From: Agreia sp. COWG | Lineage (GTDB): Bacteria > Actinomycetota > Actinomycetes > Actinomycetales > Microbacteriaceae | NCBI RefSeq assembly: GCF_904528075.1 | Contig: NZ_LR882035.1 | Span: 2,108,001-2,172,000 of the forward strand | Direction: 5' to 3' | Length of the DNA stretch: 64,000 nucleotides | Part shown: piece by piece, positions 44,795-53,336 of the stretch | Layout: every line of letters starts with the position of its first letter | How positions within the stretch are numbered: position 1 is the first letter of the stretch | Notes under the pieces: model-generated | What the model saw: the letters and a program-made list of their open reading frames with translations, nothing else | Database searches by the model: none | What the model was told of the DNA's origin: nothing | Program-made: the position numbers and the translations under genes

Positions 44795-46696
44795 CTAGGA
44801 GCCGCTCAGCGCTTCCTCATCCGCTGCGACATTCTTCTGCACCGCGAACTGCGTTCGGTGCAATTCCTCGTAGCGCCCGCCCGCCGCCAGCAGTTCCTCG
44901 TGCGTGCCGCGTTCCACGATGGAGCCGTCCTCGACCACCAGGATCAAGTCCGCGCTGCGGATGGTCGAGAGGCGGTGCGCGATCACCATCGCCGTGCGTC
45001 CCTCGAGCGCCTCGCTGAGCGCCGCCTGCACGGCAGCCTCCGACGTCGAGTCCAGCGCGGCCGTCGCCTCGTCGAGGATGACGACGCGCGGCTGGGCGAG
45101 CAGGAGCCTCGCGATGGTCATCCGCTGGCGCTCGCCACCGCTCAATCGGTAGCCGCGTTCGCCCACCATCGTGTCCAGCTGGTCGGGCAGCGACCGGATG
45201 AGCGGCTCGAGCCGCGCACGGCGCACCGCGTCCCAGACCTCGTCGTCGGATGCCTCCGGCCTGGCGAGACGCAGATTGGAGAGGATGGTCTCGTGGAACA
45301 GGTGGCCGTCTTGCGTCACCATGCCCAGGGTGTGCCGCATGGAGGCAAAAGTCACATCGCGCACATCCGCGCCCGCGAGGCGCACGGCTCCACTGTCGAC
45401 GTCGTAGAGTCGCGAGAGCAGTTGCGCAATCGTGGACTTACCAGCGCCGGACGTTCCGACGAGGGCGACTGTCTGGCCCGGTTCGATGCGGAAGGAGATG
45501 CCGTGCAGCACCTCCTCGCCGCCGCGGGTGTCCAGCGTAGAGACCTCTTCGAGCGAGGCGAGCGACACTTTGTCTGCGCTCGGGTAGGCGAAGCGCACGT
45601 CGTCGAACTCGACGGACACCGGGCCTCCGGGCACGGATGCGGCGTCGGGCTTCTCCTGGATGAGCGGTTCGAGGTCGAGCACCTCGAAGACGCGCTCGAA
45701 GCTGACCACCGCGCTCATGATCTCGACTCGCGCGCTCGCGAGGCCGGTCAGCGGAACGTAGAGGCGGGTCAGCAGCAGCGCCAGCGTGACCACGTCGCCG
45801 GTGTCGAGCTGACCGGCGAGTGCGAGGAAGCCGCCGAGCCCGTAGACGAGCGCGAGGGCCAGAGCGGAGACGAGCGTCAGGGCGGTGACGAAGACGAACT
45901 GCAGCATCGCGGCGCGCACTCCGATGTCGCGCACACGGGCGGCGCGCACGCGGAACTCCTCGGCCTCCTCGTCGGGCCGACCGAACAGCTTGACGAGGGT
46001 GGCACCGGGCGCCGAGAAGCGCTCGGTCATCTGCGTACTCATGGCGGCGTTGTGATCGGCGGCCTCGCGGCGCAGGGCGGCGAGACGGCCGCCCATCCGG
46101 CGCGCGGGTATCAAGAAGATCGGGAGCATGATCACGGCGAGCAGCGTCACGAGCCACGACGTGTTGAGCATGACGATCAGGGTGAGAATCAGCGCCACGA
46201 CGTTCGTGACCACACCCGACAGCGTGCCGCTGAAGGCCTGCTGGGCACCGATCACGTCGTTGTTGAGGCGGCTCACGAGGGCGCCCGTTCGTGTGCGGGT
46301 GAAGAACGCGATCGGCATCTTCTGCACGTGGTTGAACACGGCGGTGCGCAGATCGAGGATGACGCCTTCACCGATGCGCGCCGAGTACCAGCGCGTCACG
46401 AGTGACACCGCGGCGTCGGCCACGGCGACGAGGGCGATGACGACGGCGAGCCACACGATCGTGTTGACCGCGCCCCGCGCGACGATCACGTTGACCACCT
46501 GGCCGGCGAGCACGGGAGTCGCGACCGCGAGGAAAGCTCCCACGACAGAGAGGGCGATGAAGATCAGCAGCTTGGCCCGGTAGGGCACCGCGAACGACAG
46601 GATCCGCCGCACGGACTCACGAGAGAAGCCGTGCTTTCCGTCTCTGGCGCTCGAGATCTTATACAACGAGCTCCAGGCGGCGCTTTCCATACTCAT
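44795..46696 (-). CDS. ABC exporter, fused permease-ATPase
   Basis: 633-residue half transporter of the MsbA/MDR type. Six membrane segments lie in about 35-330, with FFTRTRTGALVSRLNNDV as the typical intracellular-loop motif. The ATPase domain (about 375-620) has GTSGAGKST, GMVTQDGHLFHETILSNL, LSGGERQRMTIARLLL, ILDEATAALD and the IAHRLSTI switch. AAGGAA precedes the ATG. It would work as a homodimer, since no partner half-transporter is adjacent. The substrate is unknown; lipid or drug export is the usual range. Confidence 0.92.
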   Translation of the reverse strand: MSMESAAWSSLYKISSARDGKHGFSRESVRRILSFAVPYRAKLLIFIALSVVGAFLAVATPVLAGQVVNVIVARGAVNTIVWLAVVIALVAVADAAVSLVTRWYSARIGEGVILDLRTAVFNHVQKMPIAFFTRTRTGALVSRLNNDVIGAQQAFSGTLSGVVTNVVALILTLIVMLNTSWLVTLLAVIMLPIFLIPARRMGGRLAALRREAADHNAAMSTQMTERFSAPGATLVKLFGRPDEEAEEFRVRAARVRDIGVRAAMLQFVFVTALTLVSALALALVYGLGGFLALAGQLDTGDVVTLALLLTRLYVPLTGLASARVEIMSAVVSFERVFEVLDLEPLIQEKPDAASVPGGPVSVEFDDVRFAYPSADKVSLASLEEVSTLDTRGGEEVLHGISFRIEPGQTVALVGTSGAGKSTIAQLLSRLYDVDSGAVRLAGADVRDVTFASMRHTLGMVTQDGHLFHETILSNLRLARPEASDDEVWDAVRRARLEPLIRSLPDQLDTMVGERGYRLSGGERQRMTIARLLLAQPRVVILDEATAALDSTSEAAVQAALSEALEGRTAMVIAHRLSTIRSADLILVVEDGSIVERGTHEELLAAGGRYEELHRTQFAVQKNVAADEEALSGS

Positions 46697-46748
46697 GGCG
46701 GTTCCTTCCGTGGGACCAGGCCCAACTTACAGGCCGGGAGTGCTGGGC

Positions 46749-47063
46749 TCAGTGCAACACCTTGAGGCCTACGACACAGGCCACGATGCCGAGAACGAGT
46801 AGGAGTTTAACGACCGAGACACCCTCTCCCCCGAAGAACATCGCGTAGCCAACGGTGAGGGCGGCACCGATGCCGACCCACACGGCGTACGACGTGCCCA
46901 CCGGGATGTCGCGCATCGCGTAAGCGAGGCCACCCATGCTGAGTGCGAGGGAGACAACAAAAGTGATCGTCGGCCAGAGCTTCGTGAAGCCCTCCGACTT
47001 GTCGAGGGCCGTCGCCCAGACTGCTTCGAGAACTCCGGAGACGATGAGGATGATCCAAGACAT
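46749..47063 (-). CDS. gdx: SMR-family guanidinium exporter (Gdx/SugE type)
   Basis: 104 residues with four membrane helices. MSWIILIVSGVLEAVWATALDKSEGF carries the essential Glu13 and matches the SugE/Gdx branch of SMR proteins rather than EmrE. IPVGTSYAVWVGIGA is the second signature. A guanidine-III riboswitch lies in its 5' leader, which supports export of guanidinium as the function. The ribosome binding site AAGGAG lies inside a hairpin between aptamer and start, implying control of translation. Confidence 0.93.
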   Translation of the reverse strand: MSWIILIVSGVLEAVWATALDKSEGFTKLWPTITFVVSLALSMGGLAYAMRDIPVGTSYAVWVGIGAALTVGYAMFFGGEGVSVVKLLLVLGIVACVVGLKVLH

Positions 47064-47070
47064 AACCGTG

Positions 47071-47084
47071 CCACTCCTTAGTGG
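47071..47084 (-). promoter_or_regulatory. Shine-Dalgarno-sequestering hairpin of gdx
   Basis: On the transcript strand CCACT-AAGG-AGTGG forms a 5-bp stem that hides AAGGAG, the ribosome binding site of gdx. It begins 1 nt after the aptamer and is the likely expression platform. Confidence 0.6.
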
Positions 47085-47085
47085 T

Positions 47086-47126
47086 GGTCAGTCTTGTCGC
47101 GTTCCGGGTACTGCGCCCTCGTCCGG
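47086..47126 (-). promoter_or_regulatory. Guanidine-III riboswitch (ykkC-III)
   Basis: The 41-nt minus-strand element begins CCGGACGAGG, continues GCGCAGT, then ACCCGG, and later GACAAGAC. These blocks match the conserved ykkC-III/guanidine-III aptamer in order, spacing and total length (the Thermobifida fusca aptamer, as I recall it, is also 41 nt). CCGG at the 5' end can pair with the CCGG of ACCCGG (pseudoknot), and CAGT pairs with ACTG to close P1. It lies 23 nt upstream of gdx, a known partner gene of this riboswitch class. Confidence 0.9.
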
Positions 47127-47421
47127 TGACCGTCTCAGGCGGCCATGCCCACCATCTTCACAGGCCACGCTGTGCAGAACATGAGCAGTCGGCGCCCATT
47201 CGAGGCGCGCGCTCCGTAACGTGAAGTCATGTGGCGCACGCGCACGCAGTGCTGGAATACGGTGTGAGGGCAGCGCGAACAACGAAGCCTCGCGTCCCGA
47301 CCGGGGACACGCCTGCGACATTTTCATCCACGAGGTCGCGCCACCGTGACCTCACAATCGAGGGGCACACCGCCATGGTCACCATCCCGAACTCCGATCG
47401 CGCTCTGGCGGGGTTCTGTCG
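47127..47421. other. Gene-free region between gdx leader and mesX
   Basis: About 295 nt that must hold both divergent promoters. Small reading frames here show no family character. It contains the odd palindrome ATGGTCACCAT (47375-47385) and a GTCCC/GGGAC hairpin near 47295-47308. I see no SAM, SAH or B12 riboswitch in front of mesX. Confidence 0.5.
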
Positions 47422-48432
47422 ATGACGAACGTGGAGTTCTCGATCGACAGCACTCGCTTCGACGAGGACTACCACCCCCTCGCCAATTCACGCACGACAA
47501 CGAACTTCGCCAACCTCGCGCGCGGTGAGAAGCGTCAAGAAAATCTGCGCAAGACGTTCGCGATGATCGACCGTCGTTTCAACGAACTGGCCACCGCGGG
47601 CAACGAAGATGGCACTCGCTACTCGGTCGAGCTCGACATCATCTCTGCGAGCGTCGATATCGACGGCGAGGGCCTCCGCGACGCGGTGCCACTGATCGAG
47701 GTGCTGCAGACGACCGTCATCGACAGACGCTCGGGTGAGCGCATCGAGGGCGTCGTCGGAAACAACTTCTCCTCGTACGTGCGCGACTACGACTTCAGCA
47801 TCCTGCTCCCTGCGTTCAGCGCGCGGGCATCCGGCCCGGGCTTGCCAGACGATTTCGGAGAGCTGCATGGAAAGCTGTTCAAGGCCTTCCTGCGCTCCGA
47901 GGCTTGGGCAGAGCGCTTCGCCAAGCCCCCCATCATCTGTCTGAGCGTCTCGACCAGCAAGACCTACCATCGCACCGAGAATCGGCACCCCGCGCTGGGC
48001 GTCGAGTATCGACAGAGCGCCTACTCGCAGACAGACGCCTACTTCGAAAAAATGGGACTGCAGGTTCGGTTCTTCATGCCACCGAACAGCGTGGCCCCTC
48101 TCGCCTTCTACCACCTCGGCGATCTGGCGGGCGATTACACCGACCTGGAGTTGGTCAGCACCATCAGCACGATGGAGACCTTCCAGAAGATCTACCGGCC
48201 AGAGATCTACAACGCCCGCTCCGCCGCCGGCGCGACGTATCAGGCGAGCCTCGCCAATCAAGACTTCGAGGCGACCTCGATCGACTACGACCGGGAGGAG
48301 CGCACCAGGCTGGCGCTCGAGCAGGCCAGGTTCGCCGAGAAGCACTTCATCACACCCCACAAAGCCGCCCTCGATCAATGGTCGACAGGCGTGGCGGTGC
48401 CCCCACTCGAGCCGCACGGAGAACCCTCGTGA
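47422..48432 (+). CDS. mesX: MesX (DUF1852), partner of folate-independent methionine synthase
   Basis: 336 residues. DUF1852 character is clear from RTTTNFANLARGEKRQENLR, EGVVGNNFSSYVRDYDFSIL, CLSVSTSKTYHRTENRHP and MGLQVRFFMPPNSVAPLAFY. In other bacteria this protein is required by the MetE-core protein MesD for methionine synthesis without a folate methyl donor, in an oxygen-dependent way (established for MesD/MesX). Its stop overlaps the mesD GTG (GTGA). The ribosome binding site is weak. Confidence 0.9.
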   Translation: MTNVEFSIDSTRFDEDYHPLANSRTTTNFANLARGEKRQENLRKTFAMIDRRFNELATAGNEDGTRYSVELDIISASVDIDGEGLRDAVPLIEVLQTTVIDRRSGERIEGVVGNNFSSYVRDYDFSILLPAFSARASGPGLPDDFGELHGKLFKAFLRSEAWAERFAKPPIICLSVSTSKTYHRTENRHPALGVEYRQSAYSQTDAYFEKMGLQVRFFMPPNSVAPLAFYHLGDLAGDYTDLELVSTISTMETFQKIYRPEIYNARSAAGATYQASLANQDFEATSIDYDREERTRLALEQARFAEKHFITPHKAALDQWSTGVAVPPLEPHGEPS

Positions 48433-49457
48433 CCACATTTCTTCCCACGTCCTCCGCAGGAAGCCTGCCCAAGCCGTCGTGGCTTGCGGAGCCCGAAAAA
48501 CTCTGGTCGGCCTGGAAGCTGGAGGGCGACGAGCTCGCCGAGGGCAAGCGCGACGCGCTGCGCCTGTCACTGGCGGAGCAGCGGCAGGCGGGCATCGACA
48601 TCGTGAGCGACGGCGAGCAGAGTCGGCAGCACTTCGTTACCACCTTCATCGAGCACCTCGGCGGAGTGGACTTCGAGAACCGCGAGACTGTGAGGATCCG
48701 TGATCGCTACGACGCATCCGTGCCCACCGTCGTCGGCGCGGTGACCCGCGAGAAGCCGGTCTTCGTCGAGGACGCTCGGTTTCTTCGGCAACAGACCGAT
48801 CAGCCCATCAAGTGGGCCCTGCCCGGCCCCATGACCATGGTCGATACCCTCTACGACGCCCACTACGGCAGCCGCGAGAAACTGGCTTGGGAGTTCGCCA
48901 CCATCCTCAACCAGGAGGCCAAGGAGTTGCAGGCCGCGGGCGTCGACATCATCCAGTTCGACGAGCCCTCGTTCAACGTCTTTTTCGATGAGGTGAACGA
49001 CTGGGGTGTAGCCACTCTAGAGAGGGCCATCGAGGGGCTCACCTGCGAAACGGCGGTGCACGTCTGCTACGGCTACGGCATCAAGGCCAACACCGATTGG
49101 AAAGAGAGCCTCGGGGCGGAGTGGCGCCAGTACGAGGCGATCTTCCCGAAGATCCAGGCGTCGGACATCGACATCGTGTCGCTCGAGTGTCACAACTCGC
49201 ACGTGCCGCTCGATCTGGTCGAGCTCATCCGGGGCAAGAAGGTGATGCTCGGAGCCATCGACGTGGCAACGAGCACCATCGAGACGCCCGATGAAGTCGC
49301 TCAGACGCTGCGGCGGGCCCTTCAGTTCGTCGATGCCGACAAGCTCTACCCCTCCACCAACTGCGGCATGGCGCCGCTGCCCCGAACCGTCGCCCGCGCC
49401 AAGCTCGCGGCGCTGGGCGCAGGGGCCCAGATTCTGAGGGCGGAGTTGTCGGCCTAG
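48429..49457 (+). CDS. mesD: MesD, core methionine synthase (MetE C-terminal-like)
   Basis: 342 residues equal to the catalytic half of MetE, without the N-terminal folate-binding half. Zinc ligands are visible as His211 and Cys213 (AVHVCYGYG), Glu253 (SLECHNSH) and Cys312 (STNCGMAPL). TAGSLPKP-like SSAGSLPKPSW and QFDEPSFNVF form the homocysteine site. It probably makes methionine from homocysteine with an unidentified methyl donor, together with MesX. No metE, metH or metF lies in the window. Confidence 0.92.
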   Translation: MTTFLPTSSAGSLPKPSWLAEPEKLWSAWKLEGDELAEGKRDALRLSLAEQRQAGIDIVSDGEQSRQHFVTTFIEHLGGVDFENRETVRIRDRYDASVPTVVGAVTREKPVFVEDARFLRQQTDQPIKWALPGPMTMVDTLYDAHYGSREKLAWEFATILNQEAKELQAAGVDIIQFDEPSFNVFFDEVNDWGVATLERAIEGLTCETAVHVCYGYGIKANTDWKESLGAEWRQYEAIFPKIQASDIDIVSLECHNSHVPLDLVELIRGKKVMLGAIDVATSTIETPDEVAQTLRRALQFVDADKLYPSTNCGMAPLPRTVARAKLAALGAGAQILRAELSA

Positions 49458-49481
49458 GTGTGTCTGAACGCCTCGATGGTG

Positions 49482-50318
49482 CTAGACGAAACTCTGGTGC
49501 CCCACGACGCTCAACAGGGCGAGCTTGTCCGCGGCGTCGGTCCCGGGTGACGCCGTGAGCACGAGCAGCGTCTGCGAGAGGTTCTCGGTGAAGAGGGCCT
49601 GGCAGTCGAGCGCGAGCTCGCCGATCTCGGGGTGCACCAGGGTCTTGTGATCGTCGAAGCGGCTGCGCACCTCGTGCAGCTCCCACAGGGCGGCGAACTC
49701 CTCGCTCGATGCCAACAGCTGCTGCACGAGGGCGCTGCCCTCGTGATCGTCGCCGCGCGCGGAGAGGGCGGCGCGGAGGGCCGCGACCTGGATGCGCGAC
49801 TGGTGGTCGTGGTCGCGCTCGGGATAGTGGCTGCGCGCCGAGGGATCGGTGAACCAGCGGTAGACGAAACTGCGAGACAGACCGGTGAAGTGTGTCTCGT
49901 CGCCGAGCAAGGCCGTCGCCATCGCGTTCTGCGCGAGCGTCTCGCCCAGGTCGCTCAGCACCATGGCAGGGGTGTCGTCGAGCCGGTCGAGCACCCGCAT
50001 CAGGGCTGGCGACACGTGCTGCGTCGACCGCGCGCGGCGCGGCGCGGTGTGCCCCGCCAGGCGGAACAGATGGTCCCGCTCATCGAGAGTGAGCCGCAGC
50101 CCCCGCGCGATCGCGGCGACCATCTGCTCCGACGGCTGCGGCCCGCGCTGCTGCTCGAGCCTCGAGTAGTAGTCGGTCGACATGCCCACGAGCAGCGCTA
50201 CCTCCTCGCGCTTCAGGCCCGGAGTGCGCCTGCGGGATCCCTCGAGCAGTCCTACGTCGCGGGGCTTGAGGGCCTCCCGGTGCCGGCGCAGAAAGTCGGC
50301 GAGCGCAGTTCTGTTCAT
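49482..50318 (-). CDS. XRE-type regulator with MmyB-like ligand domain
   Basis: 278 residues from ATG 50318 (MNRTALADFLRRHREAL). The helix-turn-helix at about 30-75 (TPGLKREEVALLVGMSTDYYSRLEQQRG) is the signature of this actinobacterial family. The C-terminal MmyB-like PAS domain (about 110-275, with YRWFTDPSARSHYPERDHDHQS) may bind a fatty-acid-like ligand. It is divergent from an SDR gene, the most frequent target of such regulators, with a symmetric dyad between them. Confidence 0.9.
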   Translation of the reverse strand: MNRTALADFLRRHREALKPRDVGLLEGSRRRTPGLKREEVALLVGMSTDYYSRLEQQRGPQPSEQMVAAIARGLRLTLDERDHLFRLAGHTAPRRARSTQHVSPALMRVLDRLDDTPAMVLSDLGETLAQNAMATALLGDETHFTGLSRSFVYRWFTDPSARSHYPERDHDHQSRIQVAALRAALSARGDDHEGSALVQQLLASSEEFAALWELHEVRSRFDDHKTLVHPEIGELALDCQALFTENLSQTLLVLTASPGTDAADKLALLSVVGHQSFV

Positions 50319-50351
50319 GTGACCATCGTGGCCGCAGCTCGACCGAGCAAC

Positions 50352-50385
50352 AAGGGACTGCCGGTCCATGGACACACACTCCCTT
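50352..50385. promoter_or_regulatory. 34-bp composite dyad operator between XRE and SDR genes
   Basis: AAGGGA-N6-GTCCATGGAC-N6-TCCCTT. The central 10-mer is a perfect palindrome and the outer hexamers are a perfect inverted pair at equal distance. The centre (50368.5) is exactly midway between the two start codons (50318 and 50419). Probable operator of the XRE regulator. Confidence 0.6.
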
Positions 50386-50418
50386 TTGCGACCGCGTGAA
50401 ACGACGTTCAGTAGAACC

Positions 50419-51162
50419 ATGAACATCACCGGAAACACCCTTTTCATTCCTGGCGGGACCTCGGGCCTCGGCCTGGGCCTCGCCCTGCGCTTTCGTGCCG
50501 CGGGCAACACCGTCATCGTGGGCGGCCGCCGACAGGAACTCCTCGACCAGATCACGAATGAGCACCCGGGAATCCACGCGGTGCGCATCGACACCGCCGA
50601 TCCCGCTTCGATCGCGGATGCGACGGCGCAGGTCATCGCAAACTACCCCGAGCTCGATTCCGTCATCCTGATGGCCGGCATCATGCAGGCGGAGGACCTC
50701 ACCACGCCCGACTTCCTGGCCACATCCGAGCGCATCATCACCACCAACCTGCTGGGCCCCATCCGGCTGATCGCGGCGCTCACTCCCCATTTCGCCAGCC
50801 GGCCGTCCGCGACCATCGTGACCGTCTCATCCGGCCTCGCGTTCGTGCCGCTGCCCGTCACCCCCACCTACAACGCCACCAAGGCGGCGATCCACTCCTT
50901 CACCGAGAGCCTGCGCGTGCAGCTCGCCGACACCGCCATCCAGGTCATGGAGCTGGTGCCGCCGAAGGTCGCCACCGAGCTGATGGGCAATGCCGACGCC
51001 GCCGACTCGATGCCCGTCGACGAGTTCCTCGACGAGACCATGTCGATCATCGCGGCGCAGCCCGACGCCACCGAGATTCTGGTCGACAGGGTGAAATTCC
51101 TGCGCTTCGCCGAGGTCGAGGGGCGCTACGACGCCGTTCTCACCATGCTCAGCGGGCACTGA
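50419..51162 (+). CDS. Short-chain dehydrogenase/reductase (DltE-like)
   Basis: 247 residues from ATG 50419 (MNITGNTLFIPGGTSGLG). Cofactor motif GGTSGLGLGLA, NAG-equivalent LMAGIMQ, catalytic Ser in VTVSSGLAF and YxxxK in TYNATKAAIHSFTESL. The substrate is unknown. It is probably controlled by the divergent XRE regulator through the central dyad. Confidence 0.9.
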   Translation: MNITGNTLFIPGGTSGLGLGLALRFRAAGNTVIVGGRRQELLDQITNEHPGIHAVRIDTADPASIADATAQVIANYPELDSVILMAGIMQAEDLTTPDFLATSERIITTNLLGPIRLIAALTPHFASRPSATIVTVSSGLAFVPLPVTPTYNATKAAIHSFTESLRVQLADTAIQVMELVPPKVATELMGNADAADSMPVDEFLDETMSIIAAQPDATEILVDRVKFLRFAEVEGRYDAVLTMLSGH

Positions 51163-51209
51163 TTCGACGGCGACGCGGCACATCCGGCCCACCGCCGCAC
51201 CCGAAGTAT

Positions 51210-51215
51210 TAGGGT
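51210..51215 (+). promoter_or_regulatory. -10-like hexamer of sdaA
   Basis: TAGGGT ends 6 nt before GTG 51222. No ribosome binding site is evident. Confidence 0.4.
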
Positions 51216-51221
51216 CTGGAT

Positions 51222-52655
51222 GTGACCGCTTACGTTTCGCTCTTCGACCTGTTCTCCGTCGGCATCGGCCCGTCGAGCTCGCACACGGTGGGCCCGATGC
51301 GCGCCGCCGGAGACTTCGTCGAGCGCCTGCGGGCGGACGGCCTGATCGACGACGCGCTCTCCATCACCTGCTCGCTCTACGGATCCCTCGGTGCCACCGG
51401 CCTCGGCCACGGCACCCCCGACGCGATCGTCGCCGGCCTCGAGGGGCTCGACCCCGAGACCTGCGACCCGCAGCGCGTGCACGGCTCCTGGTCCGGCCTC
51501 GTTCCCGGCTCGTCCACCGCGCTCCGGGACGCCGGATTCCTCGAGTTGGCGACCGTGGGCATCCGGCCGACGATCTCGCTCGGCGGCACCCACACCATCT
51601 CGATGCAGCAGTCCGACGTGTCGTTCGAGCCCTACACCAGGCTGCCGCAGCATCCGAACGCGATGACCCTCACCGCGTGGGGCGATGAGTCCGGACTGCC
51701 GATAGCGAGCGAGACCTACTACTCGGTGGGTGGCGGCTTCATCCAGCGCCACGGCGAGCCGACCTCGTCGATCCAGCTGGTCGAGCATCCGCTGTCGTTC
51801 TCCAGTGCCGCCGCCCTGCTCGAACTGTGCGAGCGGAACGGGGTGAGCATCGCCGAGATCGCGTGGCGCATCGAGAGCGAGCTGCACGGCGCCGACGCGG
51901 TGCTCGAGCGGCTCGACCTCATCTGGAACACGATGGAGGCGTGCATCTCGGCGGGAATGCACTCTGAGGGCACCCTGCCCGGCGGCCTCGGTGTGCCGAG
52001 GCGGGCGTCGCAGTTGCGGGAACGCCTCGAACGCGAGCGCGAGGCCGGCACGGGCGACCACGACACGTCGACCGAGTGGCTGCACGCCTATGCGCTCGCG
52101 GTGAACGAAGAGAATGCGTCGGGCGGCCGCGTCGTCACTGCTCCGACCAACGGCGCCGCCGGCATCATCCCCGCCGTCGGGCGGTACTACCTCGACTTCG
52201 TCCGTGGCGCCGATCGCGCGGGCATCCACCGCTACCTGCTGACCGCCACCGCCATCGGTTCGCTGTTCAAGTCGAACGCCTCGATCTCGGGGGCCGAGGC
52301 CGGCTGCCAGGGTGAGGTCGGATCGGCGTGTGCCATGGCCTGCGGAGCCCTCTGCGCCGTGCTGGGCGGAACACCACGCCAGGTCGAGAACGCGGCCGAG
52401 ATCGCCATGGAGCACCACCTCGGCCTCACCTGCGATCCGGTGGGCGGCCTTGTGCAGGTTCCGTGCATCGAGCGCAACGCGATCGCCTCATCGACCGCGG
52501 TGAGCGCAGCACGCCTCGCGATGCACGGCGACGGCACGCACCTGGTGTCGCTCGACATGGTGATCGAGACCATGCGTCAGACCGGGGTGGACATGTCGAC
52601 CAAGTACAAGGAGACCAGCGAGGGCGGTCTCGCGGTGAACGTGATCGAGTGCTGA
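51222..52655 (+). CDS. sdaA: L-serine ammonia-lyase (iron-sulfur, single chain)
   Basis: Deaminates L-serine to pyruvate. 477 residues: N-terminal beta domain with [19 protein letters not shown], then the alpha domain with the Fe-S cysteines in [16 protein letters not shown] and VQVPCIERN. The C-terminus has [17 protein letters not shown]. It is the fused one-chain form of the type found in E. coli and most Actinobacteria. The GTG start is supported by the nearby -10-like hexamer. It is convergent with the MOSC gene. Confidence 0.95.
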   Translation: MTAYVSLFDLFSVGIGPSSSHTVGPMRAAGDFVERLRADGLIDDALSITCSLYGSLGATGLGHGTPDAIVAGLEGLDPETCDPQRVHGSWSGLVPGSSTALRDAGFLELATVGIRPTISLGGTHTISMQQSDVSFEPYTRLPQHPNAMTLTAWGDESGLPIASETYYSVGGGFIQRHGEPTSSIQLVEHPLSFSSAAALLELCERNGVSIAEIAWRIESELHGADAVLERLDLIWNTMEACISAGMHSEGTLPGGLGVPRRASQLRERLEREREAGTGDHDTSTEWLHAYALAVNEENASGGRVVTAPTNGAAGIIPAVGRYYLDFVRGADRAGIHRYLLTATAIGSLFKSNASISGAEAGCQGEVGSACAMACGALCAVLGGTPRQVENAAEIAMEHHLGLTCDPVGGLVQVPCIERNAIASSTAVSAARLAMHGDGTHLVSLDMVIETMRQTGVDMSTKYKETSEGGLAVNVIEC

Positions 52656-52665
52656 GCGACGCGCT

Positions 52666-53235
52666 CTAGAACAGGGTCGCCCCGACCTCGTCGAGGGCGT
52701 GCGACGACCGCAGTATCGCGGTGCCCACGCTCAGTTCGCCGCTCGACAGGGGCTCGCAGCGCAGCCCACCCCTGCCGCGCAGCGCCTTGTGCGCCCCCGG
52801 CGCGAGCATCACGTCCATCCACGCGCAGGGATTCGCCGGCCGGTGGGCGTGAAAGAGCACCGGTCCCCAGCCTGAGTCGAGCGAGAAATCCGCTCCGCGC
52901 AGGCGATCGACGTCGACGCCGCGAAGCAGGATGTTGCGGCGGGTGTCGAGCGGGTCGAGCGGCCTCTCGAGGCCGAGCACTCGTTCGACGTGCTCGACCG
53001 ACTCGACCGCCATCACGGTGACCGATGCCGTTCTATGGGCCGCCTTACCGAAGTGCCTGTCCCCCACGATGCCGAGGTGTGCGCGCACGCTTACCCGCTG
53101 ATGGCTCTCCACCCCTGTGGTGGGAATGGGTCCGTCCGACGGCCGCCCCTCGTAGCGATGCTGCGAAGAGGCCAGGAGATACTCGATGCTCACCGTGTAG
53201 ACGAAGTCGAGGCTGTCCCCCGTCACGTCATCCAC
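52666..53235 (-). CDS. MOSC-domain protein
   Basis: 189 residues. MOSC features are [30 protein letters not shown] (motif around the cofactor pocket) and the cysteine in [17 protein letters not shown] proteins handle sulfur on molybdenum cofactor or act as amidoxime/hydroxylamine reductases. No molybdenum cofactor gene is nearby, so the substrate is open. The GTG start has TAGCCT 6 nt upstream. Confidence 0.87.
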   Translation of the reverse strand: MDDVTGDSLDFVYTVSIEYLLASSQHRYEGRPSDGPIPTTGVESHQRVSVRAHLGIVGDRHFGKAAHRTASVTVMAVESVEHVERVLGLERPLDPLDTRRNILLRGVDVDRLRGADFSLDSGWGPVLFHAHRPANPCAWMDVMLAPGAHKALRGRGGLRCEPLSSGELSVGTAILRSSHALDEVGATLF

Positions 53236-53241
53236 CGGCTC

Positions 53242-53247
53242 AGGCTA
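53242..53247 (-). promoter_or_regulatory. -10-like hexamer of the MOSC gene
   Basis: TAGCCT ends 6 nt before the GTG at 53235. Confidence 0.4.
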
Positions 53248-53324
53248 CTCCTCCCCAGGATCAGATTCGCCCGACGATTATTACCCGATGCGACACACAG
53301 CGACCGGTTGTCGGTGGTGCCGGT

Positions 53325-53330
53325 TAGCGT
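53325..53330 (+). promoter_or_regulatory. -10-like hexamer of the rhodanese-like gene
   Basis: TAGCGT ends 6 nt before GTG 53337, which favours that GTG over the one at 53331. Confidence 0.4.
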
Positions 53331-53336
53331 GTGCGT

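Noticed and set aside
47123..47150. Guanidine-II (ACGR hairpin pair) upstream of gdx
   Set aside because: ACGG and ACGA occur but are not closed by matching stems. The guanidine-III blocks fit far better.
47220..47421. Possible SAM/SAH-type riboswitch in front of mesX
   Set aside because: I looked for conserved SAM-I, SAM-II, SAM-IV and SAH blocks and found none. Only short isolated palindromes are present.
47231..47425. Small ORF upstream of mesX
   Set aside because: No ribosome binding site, promoter spacing or family character. It overlaps the mesX start by chance.
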